Shown: piece after piece, positions 15,301 to 30,300 of the stretch
How the letters are laid out: every line of letters begins with the position of its first letter
Position numbering within the stretch: the stretch's first letter is position 1
Assembly (NCBI RefSeq): GCF_910592395.1
Contig: NC_088310.1
Span: 2,301,501 to 2,365,500, forward strand
DNA from: Lineus longissimus
Lineage: Eukaryota; Nemertea; Pilidiophora; Heteronemertea; Lineidae
Reading direction: 5' to 3'
Length of the DNA: 64,000 nt
Position numbers and translations under genes: made by a program
Notes under the pieces: model-generated
The model's database searches: none
What the model saw: only the letters and a program-made list of their open reading frames with translations
Told to the model about the DNA's origin: nothing

Positions 15301-18300
15301 GATGGTGGTGCAAAAAGTATGAGCACTTCTTATCATGACCCTCTCGTGATTACACAATGTAGAAGAGTGCATGCGATTATGGCAATACTCAAACCAGACA
15401 TCTGCAAAACAAGTTTTATGGCCGACATCTTCCTTGTATACTGTGTTGACTGTAGAACGTACCCTACAAGAGTTTTCATCATTGCGAGTATAATCACTTT
15501 TAGGTGCGAAAGAAAGTTCTCTTGTCTGCGGGATAAACCAGTAATCGGTAACTGATTATGATTGCATGTCGCTGCAATCCCTATTCTTGTTGAAGGCACC
15601 TGCGGTAACCACTGCAGACAAGTGATTCTGTCACATGCAAAGAAAATGGAAAGCATCAGGCACGGCCTGGGCAAACATGAGAAATCACAGAGACTTGACG
15701 ACACTTCACACAAACTCGTCAACCCAAATTGAGATTACAGCCGATCCCATGTAAACAGGACTAGGCCTGTTGCAAAAGAAGATACAAAATCTCCCTTTAG
15801 GCGGTTTCGTGAAATACAAACGAGCAATTCAAGCTGTGGCCCATTGGGTACATTTAGAAGAATGGAATTCTATCTAAGAGTAAATAGCAGAAAAATAGGT
15901 AAACCTGGGATAATATTTGATTAAGTTCTCGTGGAAAAGGCTAATGGATTAGATTAAGTATCATGAGGTGTCTCTATCTTGGTGACGTGGACATCCTTAC
16001 GCTCACATCTTAACATGTGGCAACACTACAGTTCTGGTCTAAGAAACCTCACTCGCTATATGCAACATATTCAAAAACTCACATGTTTCATCAATCACAA
16101 ACCGCATGTGCATTTCACACACTTTGAAAATCTTTGCTTGACAATCCCACAAATGGTGTCCCAGAGCTTTTGAGATGCAGTTGCTGAAGGTACTGTTCTG
16201 TGCTTCAAAAATTCAATTCAAATTAATCTCATTGTATGCAAATGGTACAAATGACAAGCTGTAAAAATAAACAGGCCTGGTCGAGACAAAGATAAAATGA
16301 CTCCCCCAACAGACTTGAATAGCCTGCACCTTAACACCAAGGGTGCACAAAAACATAACAGATTCTGACCTTTTCGAAAACTTCTAGCAAACGAATCTAG
16401 CCTTTGTAAATGCTATAGCATACAATTGTCAGGCTTCTCGTTTCAAGAATAATTGTTCAGAGATAATTTTCCCGACATTTTGATTCGCCAAGAATAATTA
16501 CAAGGTCTTCTGCAATTCAATAAAGACTCAACATTCATTTCTGATGAACATGACATCCAGCACATGAAAACCTTCTAAATTTGTTTGGTATCTACAATTG
16601 GATGCTTAGCATGAAAGTGGTAAAGATATCTAAATAAACTTGACAGAAGGAAACTTCTAATGAACTTAGCATTGATTTAGTTGTGACCAGTACTGTATCA
16701 TATAATCAGACAATGCTGCACCTCTGTTTACTTATAGAATAAGACATAGGCATATGAAGCCCCACATACAATCGCCATCCGCCTCCCGCACCCCGACTTC
16801 CATCAACGATGAAATGATTGACCAATACTCTTTATACCAAGGAAGCCATGCTGTGGTGAGTGAGACACAAAGAGTTTGAGCCTTACAGTGTCCTTTTGAA
16901 AACGCTCAGTAATACAATAGCCTGAACTAATTGGTCCACCCCCACATGGCATTTATTTTGAAGGGTTTTGGTCCCAGATTTTATCACAGTGACATGCAAT
17001 AATTATCACAGAGACAAAATTTACTTGTTTTCAGGGGTCATCGCAGGCGATTGGGACATAAATGAACCAGTGAACCTATCAAAAGTCTTTTGCAAACAGA
17101 CAAGCAATCTTTTTATCTTTCATCAAAGCAACTACGGCGACTTGCACGTGTTAAAAATCACCTGTCTGCGGGGCACTTCAGAATTTACTTTTGCTCGAAC
17201 TACACGATGTTTCTCGCCCCTGGTCCAAAAGGTCAAATGTGAATAAGGGAGCATGTTCCATCCATTAGTTTTTATATCAGGAAGAAAAGAATGGCATCAT
17301 GACAAGACCTGAACCATTCATTGGACAGATAAGCCATTTCATCGGACAGAACATGGTAAGATTTGTAACACTCTAATAAAAAATTCTTGTAAGAAGAACC
17401 ACGTTTTGTAACCATAGGAACCAAACATAACAGAGATTAACTGATGTAATACAATGATCTGCTGGGAGCAGTTTGATGCATTTTTACTTTATATGCCATC
17501 ACACAGCAGCAGGAAGACTGTGATGGGATCTGACATGACATCAGCAGGAAGAGTCAAATCTTGTCACCGAGTAGCACTAGTGAGCTAGAAGCACTCCTTC
17601 CCCGAGAGAAGATTGACCAACGACCAGGGAGTGACTTTTTTAATGGTAGTGAACAAACTCTTGTGTCATGGGAGAAGCTGGTAGTGCATACTTTGAGCAT
17701 TACTAGCTGATAGCATCGCTATCCACTGCTCTGGGTGACGCAGGTCGAAAAACCGCTTCCACAGCAAGAGGACTAAGCCCGACACTTCATATGCATCTTC
17801 CACTTCAAAAACGCTCAAAAGATACAACTCACAGAAACAGTACAAAGCTACACTTACTATTTGAATCTTTGAAAAAAAGTGCACATCTGCAGTGTTCAAG
17901 CAAGGAAGATATTTGTTAAATTTTAAACATTTGATACAAAGCGTTTGAGGAGTATTTGTCAGAAAGGTGGGGTTGATTGAAGTTTTTCTCACTGCAGGTT
18001 TTACGCAACACAGGGAAATCTCAGAATTACCGTTGTTTCTTCATTTCAGCGAGGTAGCATTGTTAAACAAACTCTTTCCTTTCATTTTCAGAATATCAAC
18101 ATTTCAGGATCGTACATCTTGCACAGCAGTGTGAGTGTTACCATTCACAATTTGACAAGCCTACGAGGACATCAGATTTCTGTGAAGTTGACTGTTGAAG
18201 CTTCAAGATGGGGCAGTGAAACACACTGATACAATCCCACAAATTCTCATGCTCCACTTACAAATTACCCATTCTGTGAAGAGACAGCTCAAATTATTGT

Positions 18301-21300
18301 CAGCCATCCCATTATAAAAGCAAGGATGGACCCTGGCAAAAGCAGCTCATAATCAGAATTGCAAGATCGGTAAATCTCCCATTTGTGTATATGCTCAAAT
18401 ATGAATATAATCTCTTCTCAAACAAGATTCCTATGCTTGTACCAACAGATAATCCAATCCAAATTTGACCAAAGTTTCAACACATTTCTTGCCGAATCTG
18501 CATGAAATGTACAACTTTTACCACCAAACTCACATTGACATCAACTCTATTGTGTTTGGGTCGCCCAGACAATGCGTTTCTGTTACTAATTGAAGATTAG
18601 ACTAAGAATTCTTTTAGCCTGGGATTCTTGACCAAACATTGCCCAAGGACTGTTTACCCGGTCTTGTTTGGCGAACAGAGGGTTGTGAGTGGAATATAAA
18701 ACAGACAAATTTAGCATAAAAATCCACCGCAGGCAGAGCAGCGACCCCATTTAGGTAACAACGGGCGTGCATGCTTGCCAACCTATCTTAATTTCACCAC
18801 AGGTTTGCCAGAATTCTGGACAGAATTTTAGATCTATGCATCTGAATTTCCAATTGATTTGAGATGAACTGAACTTTACTTTGCCATTGAACTTCAAATT
18901 CGTGGATTAGGCAAGGCTTTTAGAGAGATTTAACTACAGCCATATCACCATGGGATGCAAGTGTTTTGAGATGGCGAACTTCAGCTCCACCGGGCATCAC
19001 CAAGACGCAATCATTACCCTGTCCTGTGCCCGTAACATTTTACAAGTTCAAATGATTAAAATGATATCAAAAAGTCACAAACGTGTGACAAAATCTATTG
19101 TTGATTTTTATACCTAATGCAGCTGTTACTCTTTTTTGAATTGAATGACTGGGAACTTTGAAATTCCATGCGCACCTCAAAGAAATACTTTTGATATGTA
19201 TTCTGTAGTGCCCAAATGTGTAATACTCTAGTGTCACAAATCTGAGACCACTTTGAATTTGATAACTTTATATGAAATCAACACAGAAGCCAGGGACATG
19301 ATGTCACGACCATGAGAAAACTTTGTGTCACCCGTCATGCACCCATTTGTCAATATCGCAACTGAATATGTTTACTGACCCATCCATGTGCATTCAGAAA
19401 TTGTCTCATACTAGTGAAACTAGAGTATACATAGTATGGTCTAGTGACTAAGACTCCTGGCAGTGGCCAGACAAAAGATCCTTGGTTCGAACCCCACAGT
19501 TGCGTCAAGCTGGTCCCATAACTGTGTAACTTGCCATACTCCATGGCCTGAAAGTGAAACACCAACAATATAATAACCCCCTAAAAAATGCAGCACTTGC
19601 ATTTTCAAAGCTACGGCGGGAACCAATATGTTCAAGAATCCAAACTGCACAACTCAACAATGCTGCGCAGCTCCACCCAGAGGTGACAATTAAAATGTTG
19701 AAGCATGCTTCAAAGTTGTGCCAGGTGCACGGAATGATTTACATAAATTTCAAGTATGGTAATAAGGGGTGGTTTCAGATCAAGCAGTTGACATATGCTT
19801 GAAATACATGCATGCAGAATCACATGAGAAAAATGCGGGGTGAGGGTAGATTCTGTATGAGAGTTGTTTTTAAACTCTGTGTAACAGAATTACAATGCGC
19901 CCCATTCAGAACAAAAAGCATTGTCCTCATCAAGAGGGTGTCTTGCTAACCGAGGTGTCTGCTAAAACACATTCCACTGTACTCGTCACATAAACAGTGC
20001 AATGTTGAAAGCATGCAAGATGCACCCAATAATGCTTTTTTAAACTGTTCAGAGCTGTATCGAAATTATTCATCAAGCAAAATGGAGACGTTTAGAATCT
20101 CGATTCTTGAGGCTTCCAATTCACGAGAAAACAATCATTATTGTCTTTGTAGCTTTGCACTGAACGGAACTCTGCCCAAGGATAATGAAAAAGGCTTAAG
20201 ATAAAGTGATGCGGACCCTGGATACTGATGACGTCAAACTCTGACCTAATCTTCATCTCAGCATGCATGTCGTTATGGAGTCGGACAAGCAGAAGACAAT
20301 CTGAAATTGTAATCAACATACAGATGAAATGAACAAGCTACCACGAGGAGAACACGGTGCCTATGCTTTCTAGATCTCCTGAACTCAAAATTTATCTAAG
20401 GAGTAACTACAGGGAAAATCTGAAACAGTGCCAGAAGAGCAAACTGAAGAAGCAGTGGAAATGGTGAAGAGCCCTGCCCAAGGACACAGACAGATTAAGA
20501 GACATTACACTGGAGACAATGTCACGTTGCTACTGAAACATTTTCCCAGACATGTTATCTGTCTGTGTTTCATCTGTGGGAAATAACCCAAGTCTCAACA
20601 CGTCGCCCATTGAGCAGGTTGTATTTTTCGATGCTACGGGCATCTTGATCAGGAAGTAGACTTGAGCAAACATGAGAACATTCCAGCAAACATTTCGGAA
20701 AAAACTATCTCAGGACATGACAATGGCCGGATGACCACCGCCGGAACCAGTGCGAGTAACGCCATCGGTAGCTACAGCCAGGTCAACAAAAAGTGGCCTA
20801 ATAAGGTTCGGGGAAAAATGGATGTTTCTGTGGGTTTACCAGAAAATAATCTTTCACAAAACATCTAACTGAAATCACTGCCTCACCAATTTGGGCGACA
20901 CACCCCTTTTTGATACAACAATCAAATGTAACTGAGACTAAGACATCAGACAGTTGCCAACCATTTATAATTTGATGAACTGGTCAAATAGAACATAACT
21001 TTTTTCTACATTTTTGTGAAATAGACATCACAGCTGACAAAAATACATAAATCTTGCTTTCCAAATAAGGAAATACCACCTGAAGACACACGATACTGCC
21101 AGAGGAGGTTGAATAGCATGGAAATACGAAGCTACATACTAAAATATCTTAAGACAACAGAGAGCGCCACGGTTCACATGAAATCATGTATTTTCAAAGC
21201 AAATACGAAAAAGTCTGACAAAATTTCTACCAAATAAAATTGCACTTTAGCAAAGTCTGCATTCAGCTTTTGGTATCCATTTATCAGATGATAACAAAAA

Positions 21301-24300
21301 CCTCTAAGAAATGGTGCTCAGCAACCAGGCTTCAAATGGTCGTCAAGGAAATTCATGCTTCATGATCCATTAGGGCTTGTGAGGACTTGAAGCAGACAAC
21401 ACACTCAGTGGACAAAGGTTGCAACTACTCCAGACATGGGGTACCCCCCCCCCCCCCCTCAACTGCAAGTACACTTCTGACATGGAAAATTATGTTTGGC
21501 AAATCTGACCTTTTATTTTGGGCCTGCTATAAACTATCATGTTAGTGACTTAAAACTTTCTTTTTAATATGAACGAGTAAGATTGATTTAGTTGATAGTT
21601 TTTCGTAGTAGCAAAATACTGATCACCCCAACACTGATTGCGATAGCCAACTACCCAAGTCAAAGTTGTTTCAGAACATGCATTCCCAGTGTCTCTAATG
21701 TGCATGTGCTCAGGCAACTTGGTATTAACCTTTGTGAATGTAACACTGTTTGCATTAATATAAACCAATTGGACTAATTGATAATGAAGGCAATTAGACA
21801 TCATGATTTGCAGTTATTATCAACATGAATTACACCAATCACATTACATAATAATCAAATGACAACGTTTTGCAAACACACACAAGGCATGCTGTTGATT
21901 GTAAGACACACAGTAATTCTCTTTGATTAACTCTTTGAGCACCACAGCCTAGTAATTTTCATTTTTTCATCCAAAAAAATTTAAAATTGTGTGATCCTAA
22001 AGAAACAAGTCTTTTACTCTCGTCATTCATCAAATACCTAGCCCCCCCCCCCCCAAAACACCCAACAACAATTAAACACAGAATTCTAAAGAACTGGCAA
22101 TACCAGATTAGTAGGATATGCAAAAAATAAGAATATGAACTTGTCCATACATGCATTGCCAACTTGAAACACCCAAGGAACAAGTCTGAAAGATCTAATG
22201 AAACTAAGAAATCGGCAAAACTAAAGTTTTTAACTATTGACAACTTACTTGGCTATGAGATTCAGAGAATGTAGCAAGTGCCCTGTTTCCACGCATCATC
22301 AAGCCAGCTATGTTCCCTCTATCACTGTCATGGAGATCATGCATGAGAGCACACCAGCATCACAATTTATCTCGCCCGTTATAGTCGTTATGGTGCTGGT
22401 GTAGTATGAGGGCCACTTTATAGTACCGCGATGGTTGGAGTCGTGTATTGTAATGCGCACAGCGAGAAATCCTCAAGTAGACACAGCACCAGCATCTCTG
22501 GGAGACAACAACTGCTGCTGCTTCCGATGATCACGTCTGCTAACACAATGAATGGGATCGAGGGGTCTGTCCTTTTAAAACCTGAAACTGCTACAGGTGG
22601 TGTGTAATCTGCAAGGTTCCCATCCCTAGTTTGGCAGCATGAACAAACCCAAGTCTCACTGCAGACCAGACACACGTGGTCTTACGTTCCCTCGTTCTGT
22701 GCGCATATCATTTTATGGCGACCAATTGTAGCACAGTCTCCCAAGCTAATATTGATCCCGTCATCGCTTGGTTCCCTGACACCTGACGGAGGTAAACGCA
22801 GCTGTTGTCCTCATATTGTTTGATCAAAAGATTATGAAGTTGCGTTGACAAATTAGGCAATTACTAACTGGTGTCTAACTCTTTGTGTGGTCTGCAAGCT
22901 ACATTGGCCATCAATGCACCTGATAATAACTTGGTGCATGGTGTGATCATTTTGTATCTTCATGTTCCTTCTCAAACCAGAGATGAGACTCACCTCAATA
23001 AAACAAGGGCAACCCGAATCATAGCTAATCCCTCCAAAGGAACAAGCGTGTGATGTTGAAGTCATTCCATATTGCATCGCAGGGGAAATGATACATGCCA
23101 CCTGTGTCAAGTGAATGCAGTTCACCCACTCAAGCCCATCATGCCACAGGAAACTGGAAGCCCATCAGGTGACTTATTAGCAGTTTCCACAATGTGAAAT
23201 CAAATATCCTAACCCACCCGACATGCCACAGCCACAGCCTCTGAAGTCATTCGTTTAGGAGTTCCCATCAAGAATTCCAGATTCAAGATGGCCACCTGGC
23301 AGCCATACTGCTTTAACACTGGATCGGGCCAACATCAATGGGGCACCTCTCCAACCCATCGGCCATGGCAAAGAAAGTGAACACCAACAAGTCACTTATT
23401 CAGCAGTTACAGTCCAGAATGTGAAGACGGCCACCTGGCAGCCATACTGCTTTTTGGATCAGGGCCAAAATGGCAAAGTCTCCCAGCCATGGCCATCATG
23501 CCACAGGGAATTGAAGCTAACTGACCAGTTGCAGTATGGAATGGAATGGACGACTGCTTGGCCAACAATGTGCACCTAGCATTGGTCTTGAATGAAGAAA
23601 CTCTGTCAAACTCAGTCAATTACAATTCTGTCCAAGTCTTTACTTAGAATCTCGAACCCACAAGAACAGTATAGGCTACATGTCGTGTGTCACCCATATT
23701 CTCCTAGTGTTGTCATGGTTTGAAATTTTTCCTTCAGGAAACCGATTTGTCAATAATAGCACACAAAGGCCTTTCCACATCTCGTGATGCTATGAACGGA
23801 TATTGGTTTAAACAAAGGTTTTTGTAGCAGAACTTTTACTGATACTAGGCCTAGGCCTATTAAACTGATGATATCGTAAAATATTCAAGTCGGTGTCGGT
23901 GAAGTGTTATTTACTTAACTTTAGCTCTATTAGCATTTTCAAGAAAGGTTTGGGGGAGCCAGCTATCACATGGGGAAGCATCTTTTTTAGCTGTGGGTAT
24001 TTTATTTGGACTCGTATTGAACAAAGTACTCCTTGGCGTAAAACCTGAGATCAATCTGTACAGCTCGGTGTACTTTTTTGTAACAAATTGATTTTCATGC
24101 TTCCATATAGGGGGCAGTTCAGTTGGTGCCTACCTGGATTTTCAAAAAAGAATTTCCAAATGAATGTTGCTCTCATTTACCCGGTTATTTTGGATCATGC
24201 ATGCTTTCACTTCAGTAACTTGTTGCCGTAAAAACAGAATGAAAAGCCCAAGCGGCATATCAAGTCACGTGAAAGAAAGAGAAATAAGAATGAAATAAAC

Positions 24301-27300
24301 AAGGGGATCAGCATGACAATCAATACAGGTGAAACAGGCAGCAACTTAAACATGTAAGGCCAGACAAAATAAAACATCAGAGTCTGTGACTGCAGCAACT
24401 TAAACATGTCAGGCCAAGCGAAGTGAAACATTGTCTGAAGATGGCAATTTGCTCTGCCCTAGCCAGTTGACGACCCCGACAAGGACTTTTCAGGAAAGGA
24501 GAGTTCTGTGTTTCATTCACTCAGATTGCTTGCAACGCAATTGAGGATATATGTGGCCTCAGTGGGAATCGAGTACCTAGACTATTGGTGCACATGATCT
24601 ATCCTTTCATCTTGAGTAACACTGACATCAGACAATGCTGGCATCATTCTCATCTCCAAAGTACAAACACGCCATGTACAGAAGTATAGATTAACCTTAT
24701 GACTTGCTTGCATATGTGGCTGGATGAGGCCAAACATAGTCATTTTTAACATCACCTTCCAAATCAATAACGAAAATATTTTTGCTGTGGCAGGAACACA
24801 TTTCAAAATCTCATCTGAAGTGTGTTGCTTACGTCTCCTGAAGAGAGGTTGGAAGGCATCTGATGTCACCTAAATGAACCTTTCAATGACAGCACCGGTA
24901 TCCTTCATTCACAGCTCATTCTCAGAATTGACTCAAATTTTAGTGCAGATTGGCCAATTCAACCTGAGTGACCTCGACACAATCGTCATGGAATCGCAAC
25001 GCGTACTTCAAAATGGAGACGGCAAATGGCATGAGAGTGGCAACGTCCCCAGATCTCATCTCCAGGTGGACTTCTTCAGGTTAGAATATCAAAGTTTTCC
25101 AATCCATAGGATCAAATGATTCCACTGCCAAGAGCCTACTATAGACACAAGAACATGATGTAGTGTCATGTATGTGCACCGCTGTGCTGGTGACATGCAT
25201 AACACTTCAGAGACAGAAATGTGCACTGCACAATGTATTGAATAGCACATCTGTTGCTTGCGAATTCATTATCAATTCACATATCTGAAAAGTCAATTTT
25301 TAAAGTCACACACACATCCTGACAAACATCAATAGGTACAGTGCTAAGCATGTGTGTTCATGATTGAATTACGAAGTCGAAGTTGTACTCTAAATTGGAC
25401 ATGGTGATATGCAAAGAAGTAAAACGAAATGAATGTATCTTTTTTTGTTAGACAAAGGCGGGAATCAAAGGGTTATGCATGCTAACTACTTACTAATACT
25501 AAGTGACAGTGTACAATAGACTGCAGACTTCATTTGATAAAATACACAAAATGGCAATATTAACCCATAAATAAAACAAATTTTTCCTAAAAATAATTTG
25601 ATACCTCATTTGAACTTGACTGGTACAAACAACAAAGCTTTGAGAGATTCCATGTGAAATAGTTCACCTCTCAATCCTGTGGAAAAAAAATTCAGCAGAC
25701 AAAGGTATTCTGAACATACCATTAAGGATTGATATTTCAAGTTCTAATTTAAGAACCTGTCTGTTCAACATGCATGAACATTTCATGAGAATTATATCAT
25801 GCCCAGGGGTATCTTCAGTTCAGATCTATAGGTGAAGATCGAATTCTGATAATATTGGGGAGACTCACTAAGAAGAGTTATAGGTGAGCCAACCTCAAGA
25901 ACAGCCTAACAGGGAAGATTTATAGGTGTGCAGGAAGATCTATAGTGATCTATAATGTCCACCTCAAGAACAGCAGCACAACGAAGATTTTGAACGAGAT
26001 TTGGCAAAGTGGGAACAGATCACTATGTATTAGGATTATTGTCTACAAATTACAAGAAAAAATCACTGGAAAAGGAGTGTCTGCCATTGCAATTAGTGTA
26101 TTCACAGCTTCAGAGCGACTCTGGGGGCACCATCTATCCATGGTGGTCACCAGGGCTACCAAACCTCAGACGACAACAGGGATTATCTTGCTCCATGGAG
26201 ACCAGTTTCTCTCAGTGTCGAGGAGAAGCAAGCTACCAAACTATTTCCAAGGTCAAATCAGATTTCCTTTTAGCATTAGCCCCTCTATCCAGACTTATCT
26301 TTTGTGTTTGTCATTGTCTTTTGTTTGTAAACATCCTGGAGAATGAGCACCACATTTTGCGAGTGTATTCCTATTTGGCAGTACGTTTTGCTTGAATTGC
26401 AGCAGGCTTGTGTGAGGGGGTGTTTTACAGGAATCGAATTTTCAATTTCTTTCCTTCATAAATAACATTTTCAGTCCTAATCAGTGTATCATTAGCAAGT
26501 CATGATGGCAACAACAATCTCTACCCTCATGACCATACTGATCATGGCATTTTTTGAAACCTGAAGCGGTTTGAGTCACTTTACAACAAGTCAGCAGCCA
26601 GCAGAAATGGAAGTTAATCGTCCACGAAGAAGAGATGAAAAGCGGCCCTGGCAGCGCATCTCACAATGACAGAATGAATACTGGAAAACTAGACTGAAGG
26701 GAAAAAGAGTGTCTGTGTGGATTATACATGTACAACATGTATAAGGGCTTTCCTTTACGAGCCTCTGAGGGAGCGTCTTAGGCTGATCCATGGAGTTTTC
26801 TCCACTGATGTGGCATTCGTGTTGGAGAATATATCGACAATGGAAAGATCAACAACTAAAGGGACTTACCGAATTGCTGCTGCTGATAAAGATGAGTGGA
26901 CTCAGAAACAGTCGTTGGGGCATACGATGAGGATGGTAGAAGCTTCTTCTGGTTCTCAGCAAATTCATCATACTTCTGCTTCAAGCTGTTTATTTCGAGC
27001 TAAAAGTACACAATCAGTGAAGATAATGAGATAAGATATGATACATGAAACCTGCAAATCGTTTAAATAAAGGATTGCCAATTATTATGGGAAACACATT
27101 CACAGAAGGCTGCACATATCGTGAATACGTTTTCCTGACAAGTAGGTCACCATGACCTAGTTTTTGTTGACTCCCCAAAGAGCCATCATAAATTGATGCT
27201 CACCTCGAACAGACCAAGTGAAGAATCTTCCCCTTTACTGTGGATAATGCCACACTTACAATGTTCTTACACACAGAGCGTGTTGTTGTTGGTTGTTATG

Positions 27301-30300
27301 GTAACAATGCTTGCACAGCCTTTCACAAGGTTGAAACCAGCACCAGCACTGGTAGATCATAGATGTCTATTTAGTAATGAAAATCTGAGGAGTGCTGCCA
27401 ACACCAATTAGTTCCACTGCGTGATGCACAAATTCGATGAACATGTCAACAAAGTCATGTCTTTTATCTTATCTAGCACGTCAAGGGAACAGTTGGGGCA
27501 GAAATGAAACGTTACAACTTTCAAAAGCAATATTTTGAAACGGAAGAGTATAGTTTGTTTGAAATTGTAGGAGCTGATTGACACAATTATAATCAGTAGG
27601 CTGGTATGAGGTTTGACCTATTGGATGAGGTGCAGAATTGTCCCTTGGTCATCCTATCTCGATGCATGAAGTTTTTCACGAACTGATCAACTTACTTCAT
27701 GGTAATAAGCACATTACCATGTCATTAGAATTGTGTGCATTCTAACAAGTTCAACACTTGAAGTCTTAGGTCACACAAATTGTTTTGTTTTGTACTCGGG
27801 TGGCCCCATCATGCCTATATGGCTTTGTGGCTTGGGGAGGGGGTTCAGGGTGCAAATAGTAGGGACATCCTTCCAATGAGACTTATGGAGAACACTGGTT
27901 GTAATGAAGCGGTGTATACTATAAAAGCAAGTCCTGCACAAAAAAATGGTAATTGCATCAATTTTCTAGATATTTCCATTTTCTAAATTTGATATCACAA
28001 ATAAAAGCATCTATCCACCTGGCGTAAGTCCAATTAGTATTCAGGTCCCGGGAGTGTACAAATTGGAGACGCGTCAAGAGGGCATTGAGGGTGCTCATAC
28101 CTGAGCCACCATGGCACTTACTGGGGTGTCACCTGTAGGGATCCCAGCATAGCTAGATCAACAGCACAAACTGTGGCACACCACACACTACTTCTATTCT
28201 TGGTTTTATAGTTTAAACCAATCAAGTTATTGGGGGTTGTACAACCAGAAAAAACCACACCAACTTCTGCATTCAAATATGTCTGAAACAATGTTAGGTC
28301 TCGCATGTGCTCAAGTTGACGAGGCATCGAGAGGGCATTGAGGGTGCTCGTACATGCGGCATCATGACACTTGTGTTGATCTCCTGTTGGGATCCCAGCA
28401 AAGATCCAAAGCAAAAGATATTCCAAACCTTGTTGCTGGCCTATGACCCTTGAACTATTGGAGTGAAAAATGCTTTCTCAGAAAATGCAAAGTATGTGCA
28501 TTCATTTTCGCTTGGTTCGACCGTGACAAAAGGAGATCATACAGAAAACAGAATGTCTCGGAGACTGACACCATATGGTTGGTGTACCCTTCCCCGATTG
28601 ATCTCAAGCTCATCAAATGGAAGATACATCTAATTGGCAATTAGATATCATTTGATAATTGCAGTTGTTATTGACATGCAACAGGTGTCAGCAGGTGTCC
28701 ATAAATTGCAGACCAATGTCCACCAGTCAACTTGTGGGCGTGTTTTTAACAATAGATATAGAGTGCTGACTTTAGATATTTTGATGACAGTCCCACTGAG
28801 GAATGCGCTTTAGCTCAATCAGTGCTAGTGCTACATCCGGAGCATTTCTGACTGGCATCCATCCATGCACCATCGAGGAGTAAGGCATGAATTGTAAGGC
28901 AAAGCCTCACACCAATGGTGATATCAAATCAAGAACCTCATGACCCCTAGTCATATAGTCTGAGACCCAAGCCTCTACACCACCACGGCTTCTAAATTGG
29001 TCTTGCCTTCTGAATACCACCATGACATTAAAAATGAGTTGGTTCAAATACACGAGAACATTGATAAGAGCTTCGCCACGACAATACAACCAGTGACATC
29101 TAGGAATAAGTTACAGAACCAGAATCAATCAGCCAAGCCCTTGAAACCATCTGGGTACTTAGTTGTACAGTGGAACCTCCCTCAGCAGAGACCTAAAGAC
29201 ATCCCTCTATGAAAAACACGGCACTTGGGCTCGTTGCTACCCCTTTCTTTAGTAAAAATCTCACATTTTTCAAGCCAGCTGAACTTCACAGCAACCCACA
29301 ACTTCCTAATCATAAGCAATGAACTATAAACCACTGAGCCACTGATATCTACTTAGTATGATTTTGAGAAATGAAAGTTTCTACTTACATCTTTTGCCTG
29401 TAGCTGTGTCCGGTACTCTGAAGACACATGGTTCAGCTGAAGCTCTGCTGATTCTGCCCTCTCCTCATGCTCAATGACCAGCTTTTTGAGACGGTCAATC
29501 TGAAATGGTAAAAGCCTAGTCATGTTCTTCAGCTAAACTTCCTTGTACATGATATGCAAAAACTAGTATTTGCATGGCCACATGACTTGGGAGATCTTAA
29601 CATCCTGTATGCTCTTCCTGGCAATAAAGAGGTACGGTAATAAAAAACATTTCAGCACATCTTAGCCATGATGATATCTCTCATGATCTTCCAAAAATAT
29701 GGCGGTTTGAAGTATGTAGTTTTTTACAGACCATCCTATCAAATAACATGTACAAGTACAAAGGCTGTGAAACATGAAGCTTGGTGTTGAACATTCATGA
29801 ACTCAGGTCAAACCAAGACATTGTATGCAGAAATGCACCATGACTGTTGCTCGATTCATGATACAAATCATCAGGAAGTAGTGGTCTTTCCAATATATCA
29901 AGACTTCCGATGCAAAAGCTACTAAATCCACTTCAGGTCAAGAGGAAATGCCACTTAGCTGCTATACAATGTAGCAGTCGGAAAGCCCTGGAAAGTGTCA
30001 CAATCAATTATCAAATCATAGAATCAAATTCCACTGTAGAGGGGGCCACTGTCACCAAATTTCCTAAAACCAATCGCACCCAGACTTGAACCCCCCCCTC
30101 CCTCCCTTCTACAACCCCGACAAAAAGTTTATATTCAGCCACTATATCAGTATATGTCTAAAACTTACCTCTATTTTTTGACTGAGTGCATATCCCTCCA
30201 GTTCCTTGACCTTTGAGGTTGCCACCCTCAGCTCTGTGGCATGATCTGAAACACATGGAGGAACTGATGAAAAAGATGAGGAAGTTACAACTAGGTCAGA

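Larger units (their letters stand above)
9989..26869 (-). other. 17-kb TRIP11 intron 4
   Basis: No exon on either strand that I can support. Holds the MITE at 13245, a SINE head at 19431, poly-C tracts, and tandem repeats at 23160 and 24310. All open frames inside are short and lack domains or splice context. Confidence 0.75.

Noticed and set aside
20662-20868. 68-codon plus-strand frame (MSKHENIPANISEKTISG...)
   Set aside because: Hydrophilic and not obviously repetitive, but no homology that I recognise and no splice signals to link it to a gene.
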